From positions 7,130,174 through 7,194,173 of the forward strand of contig NC_066576.1 of assembly GCF_024679095.1 (NCBI RefSeq): 64,000 nt of DNA, given 5' to 3'. Every line of letters starts with the position of its first letter. The stretch's first letter is position 1. The notes beneath the pieces were generated by a model. That model did not search any database, was not told where the DNA came from, and was given only the letters and a program-made list of their open reading frames with translations. Source of the stretch: Eriocheir sinensis. Taxonomy: Eukaryota > Arthropoda > Malacostraca > Decapoda > Varunidae. The translations under genes and the position numbers were made by a program. Positions 48,592 through 60,784 of this stretch are shown here, piece after piece.

Positions 48592-48845
48592 TCTGTCTGA
48601 ACTCCTACAAGAAGACATCACCAAGCTGCATAGATGGAACAAAAAGTGTCTGCTACAACTCAATGAAGCAAAATGTAGTCATGCACCGTGGGAGGGGAAA
48701 TCCAGCATACCAATACCACATGGGAAACACTCCACCATCCACCACAGAGGCAGAGAAAGACCTGGGACTCGATGTTACCAGGCTACCAGTGAAGGCCAAA
48801 TCCGTGCCAATCGCAGCGGACGGGTTAACAGGCGTGGGGAAATAT
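48592..48845 (+). pseudogene. LINE reverse transcriptase fragment, second copy
   Basis: LLQEDITKLHRWNKKCLLQLNEAKC and [28 protein letters not shown], with a 1-nt frame change between them. Similarity to the 23.0-kb copy runs to CAATCGCAGCGGACGGGTTAA. Confidence 0.72.
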
Positions 48846-49010
48846 CTCAGCCAGCAGGAAATTTGGTAGATTGAAAGATAAATAAGTAGATAAATAAATA
48901 AACGCTACATAGTTGAATGGTGAGTTAGACATTAGTGAAAAAGTAAAGAAGAAGTGAACATTGACGTGAGAGATCGTACGAGTGTGTAAAAAGTGAAATA
49001 TATTAAAAAG

Positions 49011-49268
<258 letters not shown>

Positions 49269-49379
49269 GTATTATATGTCCTATTTTTGTGTTTTCTTTT
49301 CTCCCTCGCAACCTGTTCAGCCCAGCCATTGTGTAGAGAGACGTGGCACTATACAGCACCTTGGTAACGATGTAATGCT

Positions 49380-49735
49380 CTCCTCTCTCTCCTTCCTTTC
49401 CTTCACTTCCCTCTCCTTCCCTTCACTTCCCTCGCCTTTCCTTTCCTCTCCTTCCCTTCTCTCTTCTTTCCACCCCTTCCGTTACATTTCTTCTCCTCCC
49501 TTTCCCTTCCCTTCCCTCTCCTTCCCTTCCCATCTCTCTCCATCCCTTCCCTTCACTTTCCTTCCCTTCACTTCCCTTCACTTCCTTCTCCTTCCCTTCT
49601 CTTCCTTCTCCTTTCCTTCCCATCTCTCTCCATTCCTTCGTTTCCCTTCCCTCTCCTTCCCTTCTCATCTCTTCCCTCTCCTTCCCTTCCCATCTCTCTC
49701 CTTCCTTTTCCTTCTCCTTCCCTTTCCTTACCGGT
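49380..49735. repeat. Pyrimidine-only tract, block 1
   Basis: Almost pure C/T on the plus strand, built from CCTTCC and CTTCCCTT variants. No gene signal. Confidence 0.9.
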
Positions 49736-50112
49736 TGAATCAATTACACTGCTCTGGTCTTACGGTAGAATGGAGGAGATAAAACCACACGATATACTGA
49801 AGGGAACGCCGCCGTGTCTCCAAAACCTCCTATATAGATCCAAAATAAATGTGTATAATTTTGCCGCGTGGATGAAGAAACAAATGAATAAAACCAATTG
49901 AAAGAGTGCACAGACAGATAAACACAGACACGCATACACAGACCTCCCCTTCCCCCCCCTCCCCCACAACACACACACAATATGGACGGACGCTGACCAC
50001 AAAACACACACTTATTTTTATCGGTGAACTAATATATCTCTCTTCCCGTCACTACCTCAACAATCGTGTAGGTCTCTTTTTTCCCCTCCTGATGTAAGCA
50101 ATACTTCACTCG

Positions 50113-50145
<33 letters not shown>

Positions 50146-50221
50146 CATTCAAGCTGTCGGGCTGTCAACATTTTTTTCCATTCTGTTATTGTGCAACACT
50201 CGGGCGCCCTCATAACATCAG

Positions 50222-51132
50222 CCTCGCCCTTCCCTTCCGTTCCGTTCCGTTCCCTTCACTCTTTCCCTCCCCTTCCCTTCCGTTCCGTTCCCTTCCCTTC
50301 GCTCTTTCCCTCCCCTTCCCTTCCCTTCACTCTTTCCCTCACCTTCCCTTCCGTTCCCTTCCCTTCCCTTCGCTCTTTCCCTCCCCTTCCCTTCCCTTCA
50401 CTCTTTCCCTCACCTTCCCTTCTGCTCCCTTCCCTTCCCTTCGCTCTTTCCCTCCCCTTCCGTTCCGTTCCGTTCCCTTCCGTTCCGTTCCGTTCCCTTC
50501 CCTCTGCTCCTTCCCTTCCGTTTCGTTCCCTTCCCTTTCCTCCTCTCCCCTTCCCTTTCCTTTCCTTCTCTTTCTATCCCTCCTCCCTCCCTTTTCTTCG
50601 CTTTTCCTCACCCATTCCCTTCCCTCTCATTCCCTTTCCGCCCCTTCCCTTCTCTTTCCTTCCCTTCCCTTCCCCTCAGTTCTTTCACCTTCCATTCCTT
50701 TTCATCTCCTTCCCTTCCCTTCTTTTCCCTTCCCCTCTCTTCCCTTCTCTCACCATCCCTTCCCTCCCCTCCTCTTTTCTTTTCATCTCCTTCCCTTCCC
50801 TTCTTTTCCCTTCCCCTTTCTTCCCTTCTCTCACTATTCCTTCCCTCCCCTCCTCCTTTCATCACTTTCCCTTCCGTTCCATTCCCTTCCTTTCCTTTCC
50901 CTTCACTCTCCTCTCCCTTCCCTTCCTTTACCTTCCCTTTCCTTCCCTTCCTCTCCCTTCACTATCCTTCCCTTCCCTTCCCTTCCTCTCCCTTCACTCT
51001 CCTTCCCTTCCCTTTCCTTCTCCTTTCATCTCTTTCCCTTCCGTTCCGTTCCCTTCCTTCCCTTCCCTTCCCTTTCCTTTCCTTCCCTTCACTCTCCTTC
51101 CATTCCTCTCCCTTCCCTTTCCTTCCCTTCGG
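50222..51132. repeat. Pyrimidine-rich tract, block 2 (about 0.9 kb)
   Basis: Built from CTTCC, CCTTC and CGTTC pentamer variants with a longer-range period near 60-120 bp (TTCGCTCTTTCCCTCC recurs). The purines present are mostly the G of GTTCC and the A of CACTC. A 327-codon plus-strand frame crosses it, but its composition is explained by the repeat. Confidence 0.9.
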
Positions 51133-51330
51133 CTCGCTCGCTCCATTAACACAACAAGAGAAAGAATCACATAATTATTTTTTTTACATCAGAACAAAAT
51201 TGCCTCAAAACAAACACGTCCTTTTTTTTTTTGTTTTCATTCATTCCTTTGTTCATTTTTCGTTTTCTTTTTTTCCTTTTCTGTCATTCATCAACTTTTT
51301 CTTTCCCTTTCCATTCCCTTCCTTATTTGC

Positions 51331-51782
<452 letters not shown>

Positions 51783-52099
51783 CTGTGTACTGTACTTCAA
51801 CACACGCCCACTCCATAGTAATCTTTCCACAGTCTATTCATTTTCACTTTCCCTCTCGCCTCACGCCACATCAATCCGTTTACCTGTCGCCCGTTTTATC
51901 CCGCCACCCGCCGTCACTCACACCTGGCTTGCGTAACATTATCTCACAGGTGTATCTTTTCGACTATCTGTTTTAGCGCCCAGTCTCACATTTTTTTCAT
52001 TTTTACTGGTTGTGTGTTGGTGTATTACGGCGTGGGAGAAGAGAATCGTGAGGAGAAGGAGAGGGAGGAGGAAACATGGAACACGGAAACATGAAAGTA

Positions 52100-52430
52100 C
52101 AGGCAACAGAAAGCCTATTGGCTCATTACGTGGTTGACCGCTCTGGTGATTAATGAGTGCCCGCAGTGCAGACTGAAGCCCTTCGGTATTCAGTTTACTC
52201 CTGACGCAGTGGAAGGAGTTGATGGTATTTGCATTTACTACTTCTGAGGGAAGATTGTTCCAGTGGCGGATGACTCGGTTAGAGAAGAAACTCCTTCCAA
52301 TGTCTGTGCTGCATTGACTCGATTGAATGGGTAAACCGTTATTTCTAGTTCTTGAGTTGGTTTGCAGTTTAAAGAACAGGCCCGTAATTTTGACAGATTT
52401 CTGGGGGCGGGGGGCCTGGAGGGCATCATA
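52100..52430 (-). pseudogene. LINE ORF2 extreme C-terminus
   Basis: Minus strand: FFKLQTNSRTRNNGLPI, DIGRSFFSNRVIRHWNNLPSEVVNANTINSFH and RALINHQSG. The F-xRVI-xWNxLPxEVVxAxxxxxFK pattern is the usual end of several LINE ORF2 proteins. Confidence 0.72.
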
Positions 52431-52601
52431 GGTTCATGAGGTGGGGAGGAGGATGGCAAGCGAGAGCGACATGCGCAGTTCTGTGATTTATTTTTTAAAT
52501 TAACACTTTTAGGGGCATTTTGAGGTCGATATATAAAACACTGGGAAGCTATAGCCCTCCTTGACCCCCGAAATTGCCTACCCCTCTGCGGTGTTCAGTG
52601 C

Positions 52602-52785
52602 TGGTGCAGTGGTTAGCGTGTCTTGCTACGAACCTGCGGGCCCGAGTTCGAATCCCGTTCCGATTAGTCGGCGTGCATCTCATCCAGCTGTTCATCCTCC
52701 CTTTCGTGCTGGTTGATAATTGGGTACCTGCAGAAACCTAGGGAATGTAAACTGTGGTAACCTGTACTGGGAATGGTTTCTTACG
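52602..52785 (+). repeat. tRNA-derived SINE-like unit of a fourth type
   Basis: CTGGTGCAGTGGTTAGCG and GAGTTCGAATCCCG form A- and B-box-like blocks. The downstream sequence (GTCGGCGTGCATCTC, CTGCAGAAACCTAGGG) is not shared with the tRNA-Val or SINE-B families. It ends near an (ATT)n microsatellite. Confidence 0.55.
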
Positions 52786-52799
52786 CATTTTTATTATTA

Positions 52800-52860
<61 letters not shown>

Positions 52861-52862
52861 CA
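52786..52862. repeat. (ATT)n microsatellite
   Basis: About 24 units of ATT/TTA, following the fourth-type SINE-like unit. Confidence 0.95.
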
Positions 52863-53466
52863 TCACCATCATTGCCTTCACTCTTGTTATCTTTCACCAT
52901 ACCTCTCAAACTATGTAAATGGTCCTTATCTATTACTGACCCTGACACAAAACTCTGAGGTAGCGCCCTTCCCGCGTCCAGTGTGTTTGCGTCCGGAGGT
53001 TGAGCGTGCCGGTTCAACAAAATTACGGTAGTTTTTTACATGAGTCTGGATCGGAGATAACACCCGCCACTGCCTGACCTGTGAGGGGCTGCCTGTTTTC
53101 ACGAAGAGGACGATGAGGCTCAGAGCTGGCGACTTGTTTTTTTGTCTTTTACAGTAACTAAAGCATTCATGGGCAAAACAAACAAAACAACAACAACAAA
53201 AAAAGTCCGCTGGCATTGCTCCCATATAGGAAAGTAGAGAAGAGAGGCCAAAAAAGGTCAATTTCGGACGGAAGAGTTTAGTACTGAGGTGATGTTATGG
53301 GAAGGTTCTGATAACACCTTCAGCAGCTTCCGAACTTTCTCTGTGCCACTATTTTCAACGAGGAAGAGGAGGAGGAGGAGGAGGAGATTCAGATTTAGAT
53401 ATTTATTGAGAAAAGATTGGGGATATTTACAGAGGAGGGGGGTTGGGGGGTATATACATATGAGTT

Positions 53467-53689
53467 AGGGCTGTATTTTAAGACACCATCGCTTCTCATA
53501 TCAACTATTTCTAAAGGTCAAAGAGGGGATCAGTCTGCTTTTCATGAGTATTTCTTAAGGTTCATGGCACAGAAGAAGGGTCAAACTACCACCAGGGTCA
53601 TAAAACTACCCCTGGAAAGGCCTACAGCTCCTACGAAAGCCATGTCAAATATGTGAACTTGGGCGACGAAATGTTTTAAAATACGACCC
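53467..53689. mobile_element. TIR element of the GGTCGTATT family
   Basis: Left end GGGCTGTATTTTAAGACACC and right end ATGTTTTAAAATACGACCC, interior in opposite orientation to the 45.8-kb copy (AAGGTCAAAGAGGGG, GGGTCATAAAACTACCCC). Confidence 0.78.
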
Positions 53690-53914
53690 TAAGCCTAACC
53701 AAAGCTAAACAAATCAAATGCATGAGAGGAAGATAAAAAAAGGGGGGTGAAGCAAACAAGGCGAAAGTTGGAGAAAGAAGGGCGCCGGGCGGAGGAGGAG
53801 GAGGAGGAGGAGAAGGAGGAGGCGGAGATACACTTGCTGGCCTTTCCTTCCTTTCCTGGCAGGCAACGCGCAAGGCAGTTCAAGCTTTCGTTCCTTTGTT
53901 TTTCTTTTACGTTC

Positions 53915-54405
53915 GGTCTATTGTCCCGGTAGGCTTTCTTGTCCGGGCGGTCGGGGCCTAGTGGTCGCAGACAAGTGTTTTATAGTGGCGTCATTCTTGG
54001 CTCATGCTGCCGGCCGGAAATCATCTTAACTCCTCTCTAGAAAGTTTCGCTAGAGTCCGGGTTGATGGGCGGTCATCGGGACAGCATGTGTGTAACCTTA
54101 AATCACTCGGCGGTAACTGAAACGCGTCATCTTGCAGCGGCGGGCGGGACTTTGGGCCGCTTTCAGTCGCTTTGTTTCGTTACCAATGGCGGTGATCGAC
54201 GCTGTAGTTATCCACGTGAAACTGGCCGATGGGGTAGTGGCGGCTGCAGAGAAAGCGAGAGGTGTTGAGAGTGTGTGGCAAGGTGCGGGGCTAGGCTAAC
54301 CCCGCACCCCACATAGCGTCGATCGCCGCCATTGGTAACAATCAAAACAAACAAAATTACTGTGAAAGCGGCCACGTTGATCACTCAGCCACCGCCTCCA
54401 GACCA
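53915..54405 (-). repeat. SINE-B interrupted by an inverted-repeat element
   Basis: The body (53915-54150) and the last part of the head (ACTCAGCCACCGCC near 54380-54400) are separated by a roughly 225-bp insertion with long terminal inverted repeats (see the entry at 54152). Sequence order matches a single SINE-B if the insertion is removed. Confidence 0.65.
54152..54378. mobile_element. Inverted-repeat element with 50-60 bp TIRs, nested in SINE-B
   Basis: Left end GGGCCGCTTTCAGTCGC to GGCGGTGATCGACGC and right end GCGTCGATCGCCGCC to GTGAAAGCGGCC are inverted. A solitary end of the same family is at about 25905-25955 (GATCGCCGCCATTGG, GAATGCGGCCCC). Confidence 0.72.
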
Positions 54406-54957
54406 AGTAACTAGATATTGCGGGTGACTTTTCGTACTATAAGATATTTAACTGTAAGATATATAGCGTCCATTTCCCTATAACACATCCGCTACTCTAT
54501 ATGGACAGCGACTTCCCTCACACCTTACCTCGCGCCATGGTACAACTCCTTCATAATGTGCGTCAGCGGATGAACATTTGCACGAGAACCTTCTCTATAC
54601 TGTCAGGGAGAGCGGTGAGGCGACGCACGGCAAGGCGCCTCAGATCAACGTATTTGGTGACGGAGCTCTCGCGACCTTCACCTGCCAGCTAGCGCGTCAC
54701 CAGGCGGGGAGGCGAGCGAGGACGTCAGGAAGGCAGCACCAGTAAGCGAGGCAGACGGCGCTCGCTATCACGGGGGGATCATACAGGGCGTGGCGGGGTG
54801 CTCTGCGCGGGGGCCGACCGGGTTTTGTTCGCCAGTTTGTTTGCACTCCTTGAATCGGAAAGGTACGTTCAAATCGGCAAGCGTTACCCTGCTCCTGAAC
54901 CCTCATGAGTCTGGAGCCACACACATAATATCAAACTCTGCAAACAAACACCAATAA

Positions 54958-55607
54958 GTAACGCTTTTAACGATAACTTTAACTAGAATCTCGTTATCTG
55001 TGTGGGTAGGAGAGTTTTGGGCCCTGGAACTTATATATGTGATGTTTTGAGTAACGCTTTTAACGATAACCTTAACTAGAATCTCGTTATCTGCCCTGGA
55101 ACTGATATATGCGATGGTTTGAGTAACGCTTTTAACGATAACCTTAACTAGAATCTCGTTATCTGTGTGGGTAGGAGAGTTTTGGGCCCTGGAACTTATA
55201 TATGCGATGTTTTGAGTAACGCTTTTAACGATAACTTTAACTAGAATCTCGTTATCTGTGTGGGTAGGAGAGTTTTGGGCCCTGGAACTTATATATGCGA
55301 TGTTTTGAGTAACGCTTTTAACGATAACTTTAACTAGAATCTCGTTATCTGTGTGGGTAGGAGAGTTTTGGGCCCTGGAACTGATATAGCGATGTTTTGA
55401 GTAATGCTTTTAACGATAACTTTAACTAGAATCTCGTTATCTGTGTGGGTAGGAGAGTTTTGGGCCCTGGAACTTATATATGCGATGTTTTGAGTAACGC
55501 TTTTAACAATAACTTTAACTAGAATCTCGTTATCTGTGTGGCTAGGAGAGTTTTGGGCCTTGGAACTGATATAGCGATGTTTTGAGTACGATAATATGGT
55601 GACGTTG
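54958..55607. repeat. 93-bp minisatellite grown inside a TIR element
   Basis: Seven units start at about 54958, 55051, 55123 (short), 55216, 55309, 55401 and 55493. Each carries AACGATAACTTTAACTAG, TCTCGTTATCTG and GAGAGTTTTGGGCC, matching the interior of the GTTGCCAGATTGTCGTACTC family. The array ends GAGTACGATAATATGGTGAC, a recognisable right terminus of that family. The left terminus is not clear. Confidence 0.8.
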
Positions 55608-55901
55608 GTTCAGGTGAATCAAAGGGAGATCAAAGCTCGATGGGTGTGGCGCCTGACTTTCTTGTACTCTCTTACTAAATAGTTGGTTAGCTGCTAATGA
55701 TCACCTGCAGACATGTTTTTTTTTTATCATTTCCAGGCTTGTTAGGTTGCAGGTCCTATCTTTGTTTTCTGAGAGGATTATTTTCCTTCAATTAAATATA
55801 TATGACGTGTGTCTTCACCAATCCCTCCAACGGTCTGTCCTGCCCGGCGATGCTCTGCCCACGCTGGTGATGTTGAGAAAGCCTATAATTCCTGCAGTCT
55901 G

Positions 55902-56163
55902 TTAAGGGACTATTACACTGGGCAAATTTTCCGTGGATCTTCAGTCAAACCACGATTTCCGCTGGCGTGGTTTTCATTTGTTTCCTGTTATTGCTGCTGC
56001 TGATGATGGTGAGTAATACCGTCGTCCTTCAGTGAAATCTACCGTAGCTTTGGAAGATCGTGGACGCGTCAGGAAACCACGGAAATATGAGAACCACGCC
56101 AGCGGAAATCGTGGTTTGACTGAAGATCCACGGAAAATTTGCCCAGTGTAATAGTCCCTTTGT
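55902..56163. mobile_element. Long-TIR element ending in TTAAGGG, copy A
   Basis: Terminal inverted repeats of about 70 bp begin TTAAGGGACTATTACACTGG and end with the complement ...ATAGTCCCTTTG. The unpaired centre is about 115 bp (GATGATGGTGAGTAATACC). Copy B lies 250 bp downstream. Confidence 0.88.
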
Positions 56164-56413
56164 TAGCTGAACAGAACTTTCACCGGGTAGACGGGCACTA
56201 TGCAGGCTGCTAAACTATATATAGTGCGCGGGGAACGGTGGCCATCGCCTGTCTGTCATCCTTAATTAACGATGTCAGGGATAACCTTGAGGGTGTCGGC
56301 GATCCGTGTGGCACTTAGCGTCCCCGCCAGGGCCAGGCACTGTTCGGGATGAGTGTTTATAATAGGCGGCGTGTATCTGCGAGCACCTGTTCCTGGCCTT
56401 AATGGGAGTCTCC

Positions 56414-56674
56414 TTAAGGGGCTATTACACTGGGCGAATTTTCCGTGGGTCGTCAGTCAAACCACGATTTCCGCTGGCGTGGCTCTCAATTGTTTCTTGT
56501 TATTGCTGATGATGATGATGGTGAGTAATACCGTCGTCCTTCAGTGAAATCTACCGTAGCTTTGGAAGATCGTGGACGCGTCAGAAAACCACGGAAATAT
56601 GAGAACCACGCCAGCGGAAATCGTGGTTTGACGGAAGATCCACGGAAAATTTGCCCAGTATAATAGTCCCTTAA
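56414..56674. mobile_element. Long-TIR element ending in TTAAGGG, copy B
   Basis: Same structure and orientation as copy A. Both ends keep TTAA (56414-56417 and 56671-56674), and the inverted repeats run to the GCTGGCGTGG block. Copies A and B are close to identical in the centre and right arm. Confidence 0.88.
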
Positions 56675-57541
56675 CGGTGTCCCTCGCGCCGTGTAACTGT
56701 TCTCGGGGCTCCTCAGGCTGTCGAAGGTCACCACTCTTCTCTCCTGGTGATTGACGCGCCGCCAAACACCCGCCCGGACCCTGACATGACCCAGTGAATA
56801 AATAAATGAAGCGGTCCGCCTCTTCTACACTCTTGATATGTATTTCCTCAATTCGAGAATCTGCCATTATTGTTTGCAAGCGCTGATGCACGATTTCGTT
56901 ATTTGTTTATTTTCCTTTTATTTCGAAGCAAAATCACAGGAGCACATTGAAAAAAAAGAACCCCTGTATCTTCCCTTCAGGTGTTGGTCGAGGTTCGGCA
57001 GTCAGTTAGTTGTAGAAAGTGCTCCTGCAGTTCCATCACCTCCTGTGAGTGCACACGACCACGCGAGCATGCTGGAGGTGATGTGTCCTCAAGCAGGGCT
57101 GAGGCGACCCCGTAAAGCACATCATTCAAAAGCTACATGTTGGTCTGCACACATATTTACTCTAAGTTAAGCTGCAGGGCCGTACAACCTGCAAAGCATA
57201 AACTCCAGTGCCGGGGACTTCACGATGATTATATTTTATTAGTTCCGATGAAACAACAACGGTGCAGACAACATGGAATTATCGACTGACGTAACAAATC
57301 AACGCTGTGGCTTTGTAGTTCCAGTAAAACCCTCCACAGGCTGCCGTGGCGGGCGTGGTCGTGAAGGGACGCGCCGGAGCGGGAACACGTTGCTTCATAC
57401 TTTCATTGCTCCTGCACGATGTTCAGATCTGATGAGGTGACGCGTGACGTAACGGTGCAGTGCCTTCGCAACGGCTGTCCTTATCTCTAACGTCATTAGC
57501 TCGCAACGTCCTTCCTATAATCAGTTCTTTCCTCCGCCAAC

Positions 57542-57575
<34 letters not shown>

Positions 57576-57587
57576 TTTACCTATTTG

Positions 57588-57894
57588 TACTAAAGGTTTC
57601 AGGGGCCGTGTTCCCCTGTTTTTCGCAAATAAAACTTTAACAAAGCGTCGGACAAGGATGTTATTTTGGCAGTGGATGTTTGAGACCCCGACCTAATGGG
57701 AAAAAATATGATTTGGTGTCACATGTGGATAATGAAGCACTTAGAAGAGTAAGTTTAGGGTAAACTTCGCTAAAAGTTAAAGGCACTGTGAGCGAGGCTA
57801 GTCCCGCCCCGCTCATCTTCTCGTGACGTCGATGTGACGTTTAGCTGTGACGTATGAGTAATCATCCATCCAACCAGCAATTATGTCTTACTGC

Positions 57895-57925
<31 letters not shown>

Positions 57926-58404
57926 CGTAGCAATATTTAATCTACTGTAAATATGGATGTTCCTTCTATGGACTATCAGTTGGGGAGAAACAGTCTTACT
58001 CGAAGGAAATTACTTATCCCTTACATGAAAAAATGTGACTATTGGTAGTACATGCTGCATGTATGTAAACGAGCAGTAGTTTCTGGCTACATCCCTTGTC
58101 GGTTCACCAAGCTCCCCCATACCCAACCTTTCCTTCCTCACACAATCATCCCCACCCAATTACCCAACAACACCTTTGTCGTTGGCGGGGCTAGCCTCGC
58201 TCACAGCGCCTTTAACTTTTAGCCAAGTTTACCCTAAATTTACTCCTATAAGTGCTTCATTATCCACATGTGACACCAAATCATATTTTTGCCCACTAGG
58301 TCGGGGTCTCAAACATCCACTGCCAAAATAACATCCTTGTCCGACGCTTTGTTAAAGTTTTATTTGCGAAAAACAGGGGAACACGGCCCCTGAAACCTTT
58401 AGTA
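57588..58404. mobile_element. Fold-back element, about 220-bp arms, TA target, inserted in LINE sequence
   Basis: Left arm 57590-57810 begins CTAAAGGTTTCAGGGGCC. Right arm 58184-58402 is its inverted copy, ending CCTGAAACCTTTAG. The 373-bp interior has GTGACGTCGATGTGACG and a (CA)n tract. TA flanks both ends (57588-57589 and 58403-58404). The outside flanks (TTTACCTATTTG and GTATCAAGGGCCCGAG) rejoin to match LINE tail sequence at 38845-38880. Confidence 0.85.
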
Positions 58405-58472
58405 GTATCAAGGGCCCGAGTTAAGTTCTTATAGTCCCGTCTTCATATCTACATTTATCCAGCCTTTCCTTC

Positions 58473-58507
<35 letters not shown>

Positions 58508-58933
58508 CTTGGTTACAGTACAGCGTGTGGATCATATATTCAGTCTCAGTGCGACCTTGCAGACCGTGAAATTTCTCTATTCTTTTGTCGTGGGTATTGC
58601 TTTCCATAATCCTCTCCTTCAACAACACCGCGTTTCTCGTATAATGTTGTGCAACTGTGTAACACCAATATCTTCCTAACTGCATTGCCTTGTTATCTAG
58701 ATTCTCCAAACTATCTGCTCTATTTTTTTTATAGCAGAGGAGACAGTGCAAGGGCGTAAACAAGAGTAAACAATAATGAAATGAAAAAAAGCCCGCTACT
58801 TACTGCTCCCGAACCTCCTCCTGCTCCTGTTACAGTTGAACATTAACATTTTATTACAAACCTGAGTCTCTGTGTCGTATAAATCAGGGAGTTACTGATG
58901 CTCGTCGACAGGAACATTATGCATATGAGGCAA

Positions 58934-59213
58934 CGAGTAGGAAAGTTGGAAAGTTTCGTTTAGTCGGCGCAACATCTGTGGTCATATGCCGGAGAGACAG
59001 AAGGGGAAGGAATTATAGGAGAAGGAAACAGACCCCAGGAGACGGGACACAACCCCCGATTAATACCTGGTACCCATTCACTGCTGGGTGGACAGGGGCG
59101 TAGAGTATCGGAAAAGTCGCCCAAATTTTTCGACTCCGCCCGGGAATCGAACCCGGGCTCTCTCGGTTGTGAGCTGAGTGTGCTAACCACTGCACCACGA
59201 AGGCCCCGAGTAG
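58934..59213 (-). repeat. tRNA-Val-like SINE, copy 7
   Basis: Full-length antisense copy with complete head and body. CGAGTAG occurs at both edges (about 58934-58940 and 59207-59213) and is a likely short target duplication. Confidence 0.85.
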
Positions 59214-59577
59214 AATGAGAAGACCGAACTATATACCAATGGGCTCTGAAAGGCGTGCATCACACATACTTGCATTCCGCTGACGACCCCAGGCTGGCGG
59301 GACCCCTGCGGCAACACTCCCTGCCTCCACCCGGCCCCTTGTAGAGAGTTTGTGGCTTGCAGATCTTCGTGGGCCTTCCTGGTGGCCATGCTGCAGTCTG
59401 GGCGGGGTGGAGAAGTCAGGTAATTTCAAATGTCTGGGTACGTGTCGCAAGAGAGCACCTCAACAGTTTAGGGTTGTTGGTCCTCGTCTTAGCGAAGGGA
59501 TCCACAGCAGCGGCATTATTCAGCTCCGCCTCAAACAAAGTCCTGTCCGGCACGGCGCGAGGAAAGCAATACAAGTT

Positions 59578-60135
59578 ATAAGAACATAAGAACATAGGAG
59601 TCTGCAAGAGGACGGTAGGCTTGTACAAGGCAGCTCCTTTGACCCTAAGCTCCCGTGTATCTAACCCCACCCAATATCGCTGTCCATGAATTTATCTAAT
59701 CTATTTTTGAATGTGACAATTGTATTGGCACTCACCACATGATTGCTAAGCCTATTCCACTCATCCACCACCCTGTTAGTAAACCAATTTTTGCCTATGT
59801 CCTGTTGAATCTGAATTTATCCAGTTTAAAACCATTACTTCGTGTCCTACCCGGTTCTATTACCAACAAAACCTTATGTCTCCCTTATTAAAGCCCTTCA
59901 TCCATTTATAAACCTCGATCATGTCTCCACGCACCCTTCGCCTTTCTAGAGGATGCAAGTTTAACTGTTTGAGTCTTTCCCCGTATGGCAAGTTTCTCAA
60001 CCCCTGAATCATCTTAGTCATCCTCCTCTGCACCGATTCTAACATTTTGATATGCATTCTATAGTAAGGTGACCAGAACTGAACCGCATAGTCAAGATGA
60101 GGTCTAACTAATGCTAAATATAGTTTGGCCTTCAA
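59578..60135 (-). pseudogene. LINE ORF2 C-terminal fragment with (AAGAACAT)n-type 3' end
   Basis: Minus strand: KAKLYLALVRPHLDYAVQFWSPYYRMHIKMLESVQRRMTKMI, LPYGERLKQLNLHPLERRRVRGDMIEVYKWMKGFN, then a decayed NRTG-RSNGFKLDKFRFN segment. It terminates at TTATGTTCTTAT-type repeats (59578-59600), a typical LINE 3' end. Confidence 0.8.
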
Positions 60136-60784
60136 AACTCTGCGGAACGTATCTGCATGGACGATTAGGGTCTCAGCGCGGACCAGGTGGTGATTTGTTT
60201 ACTGAGTGATGTCATGAAAGAGTCACGAGGTCATGTGATCAGAAACTATCTGTTGATGATCTTGCAGTTATATCTCTCTGCGTGCGTGCGTGCGTGCGTG
60301 CAAATGAGTTTATGGATAGCAACATTGCGGGGGAGAAGAACTGGTGGAGACGATACAGAACGCCCAACCTCGGGGAAGCTGATTTGATAAGAGAGGAGAT
60401 GTGAAGTTTCCAGTTAAGATTTTGAGTTTAAGCAGGTCTTACATTATGCGGTAAAGCTATTGAAGGGAGTTGCTAGTTCCCGGGGAGGTTGTCCAGTCCA
60501 CGCCCCATAAACCCTGACGATGCATGAAGGAAGGATGGCGGCCGTTATCAAAACAACATTCTGGCTAATACGGTGACGATGCGTGTTCTGTAGACTTAGA
60601 GTATGCGTTTTATTTATCCTTTATATGCCTACTGGATATTACTGAACTGCTGGGACGCCCTCCGCTAAGCTCTGTTCATTCCGCAATCATTCAAACACAG
60701 TGCTGTAGGCAGGAAGAGTATAAATATCATTGAGTATATAAAGTCGGTTACCTCGACATACCTAAGACACAATACAGCGGAGCC

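Noticed and set aside
50191..51174. 327-codon plus-strand open frame rich in Pro, Ser, Phe and Leu
   Set aside because: It is a translation of the CCTTCC/CGTTCC pyrimidine tract. Stop codons are rare in such sequence in any frame, and no domain is present.
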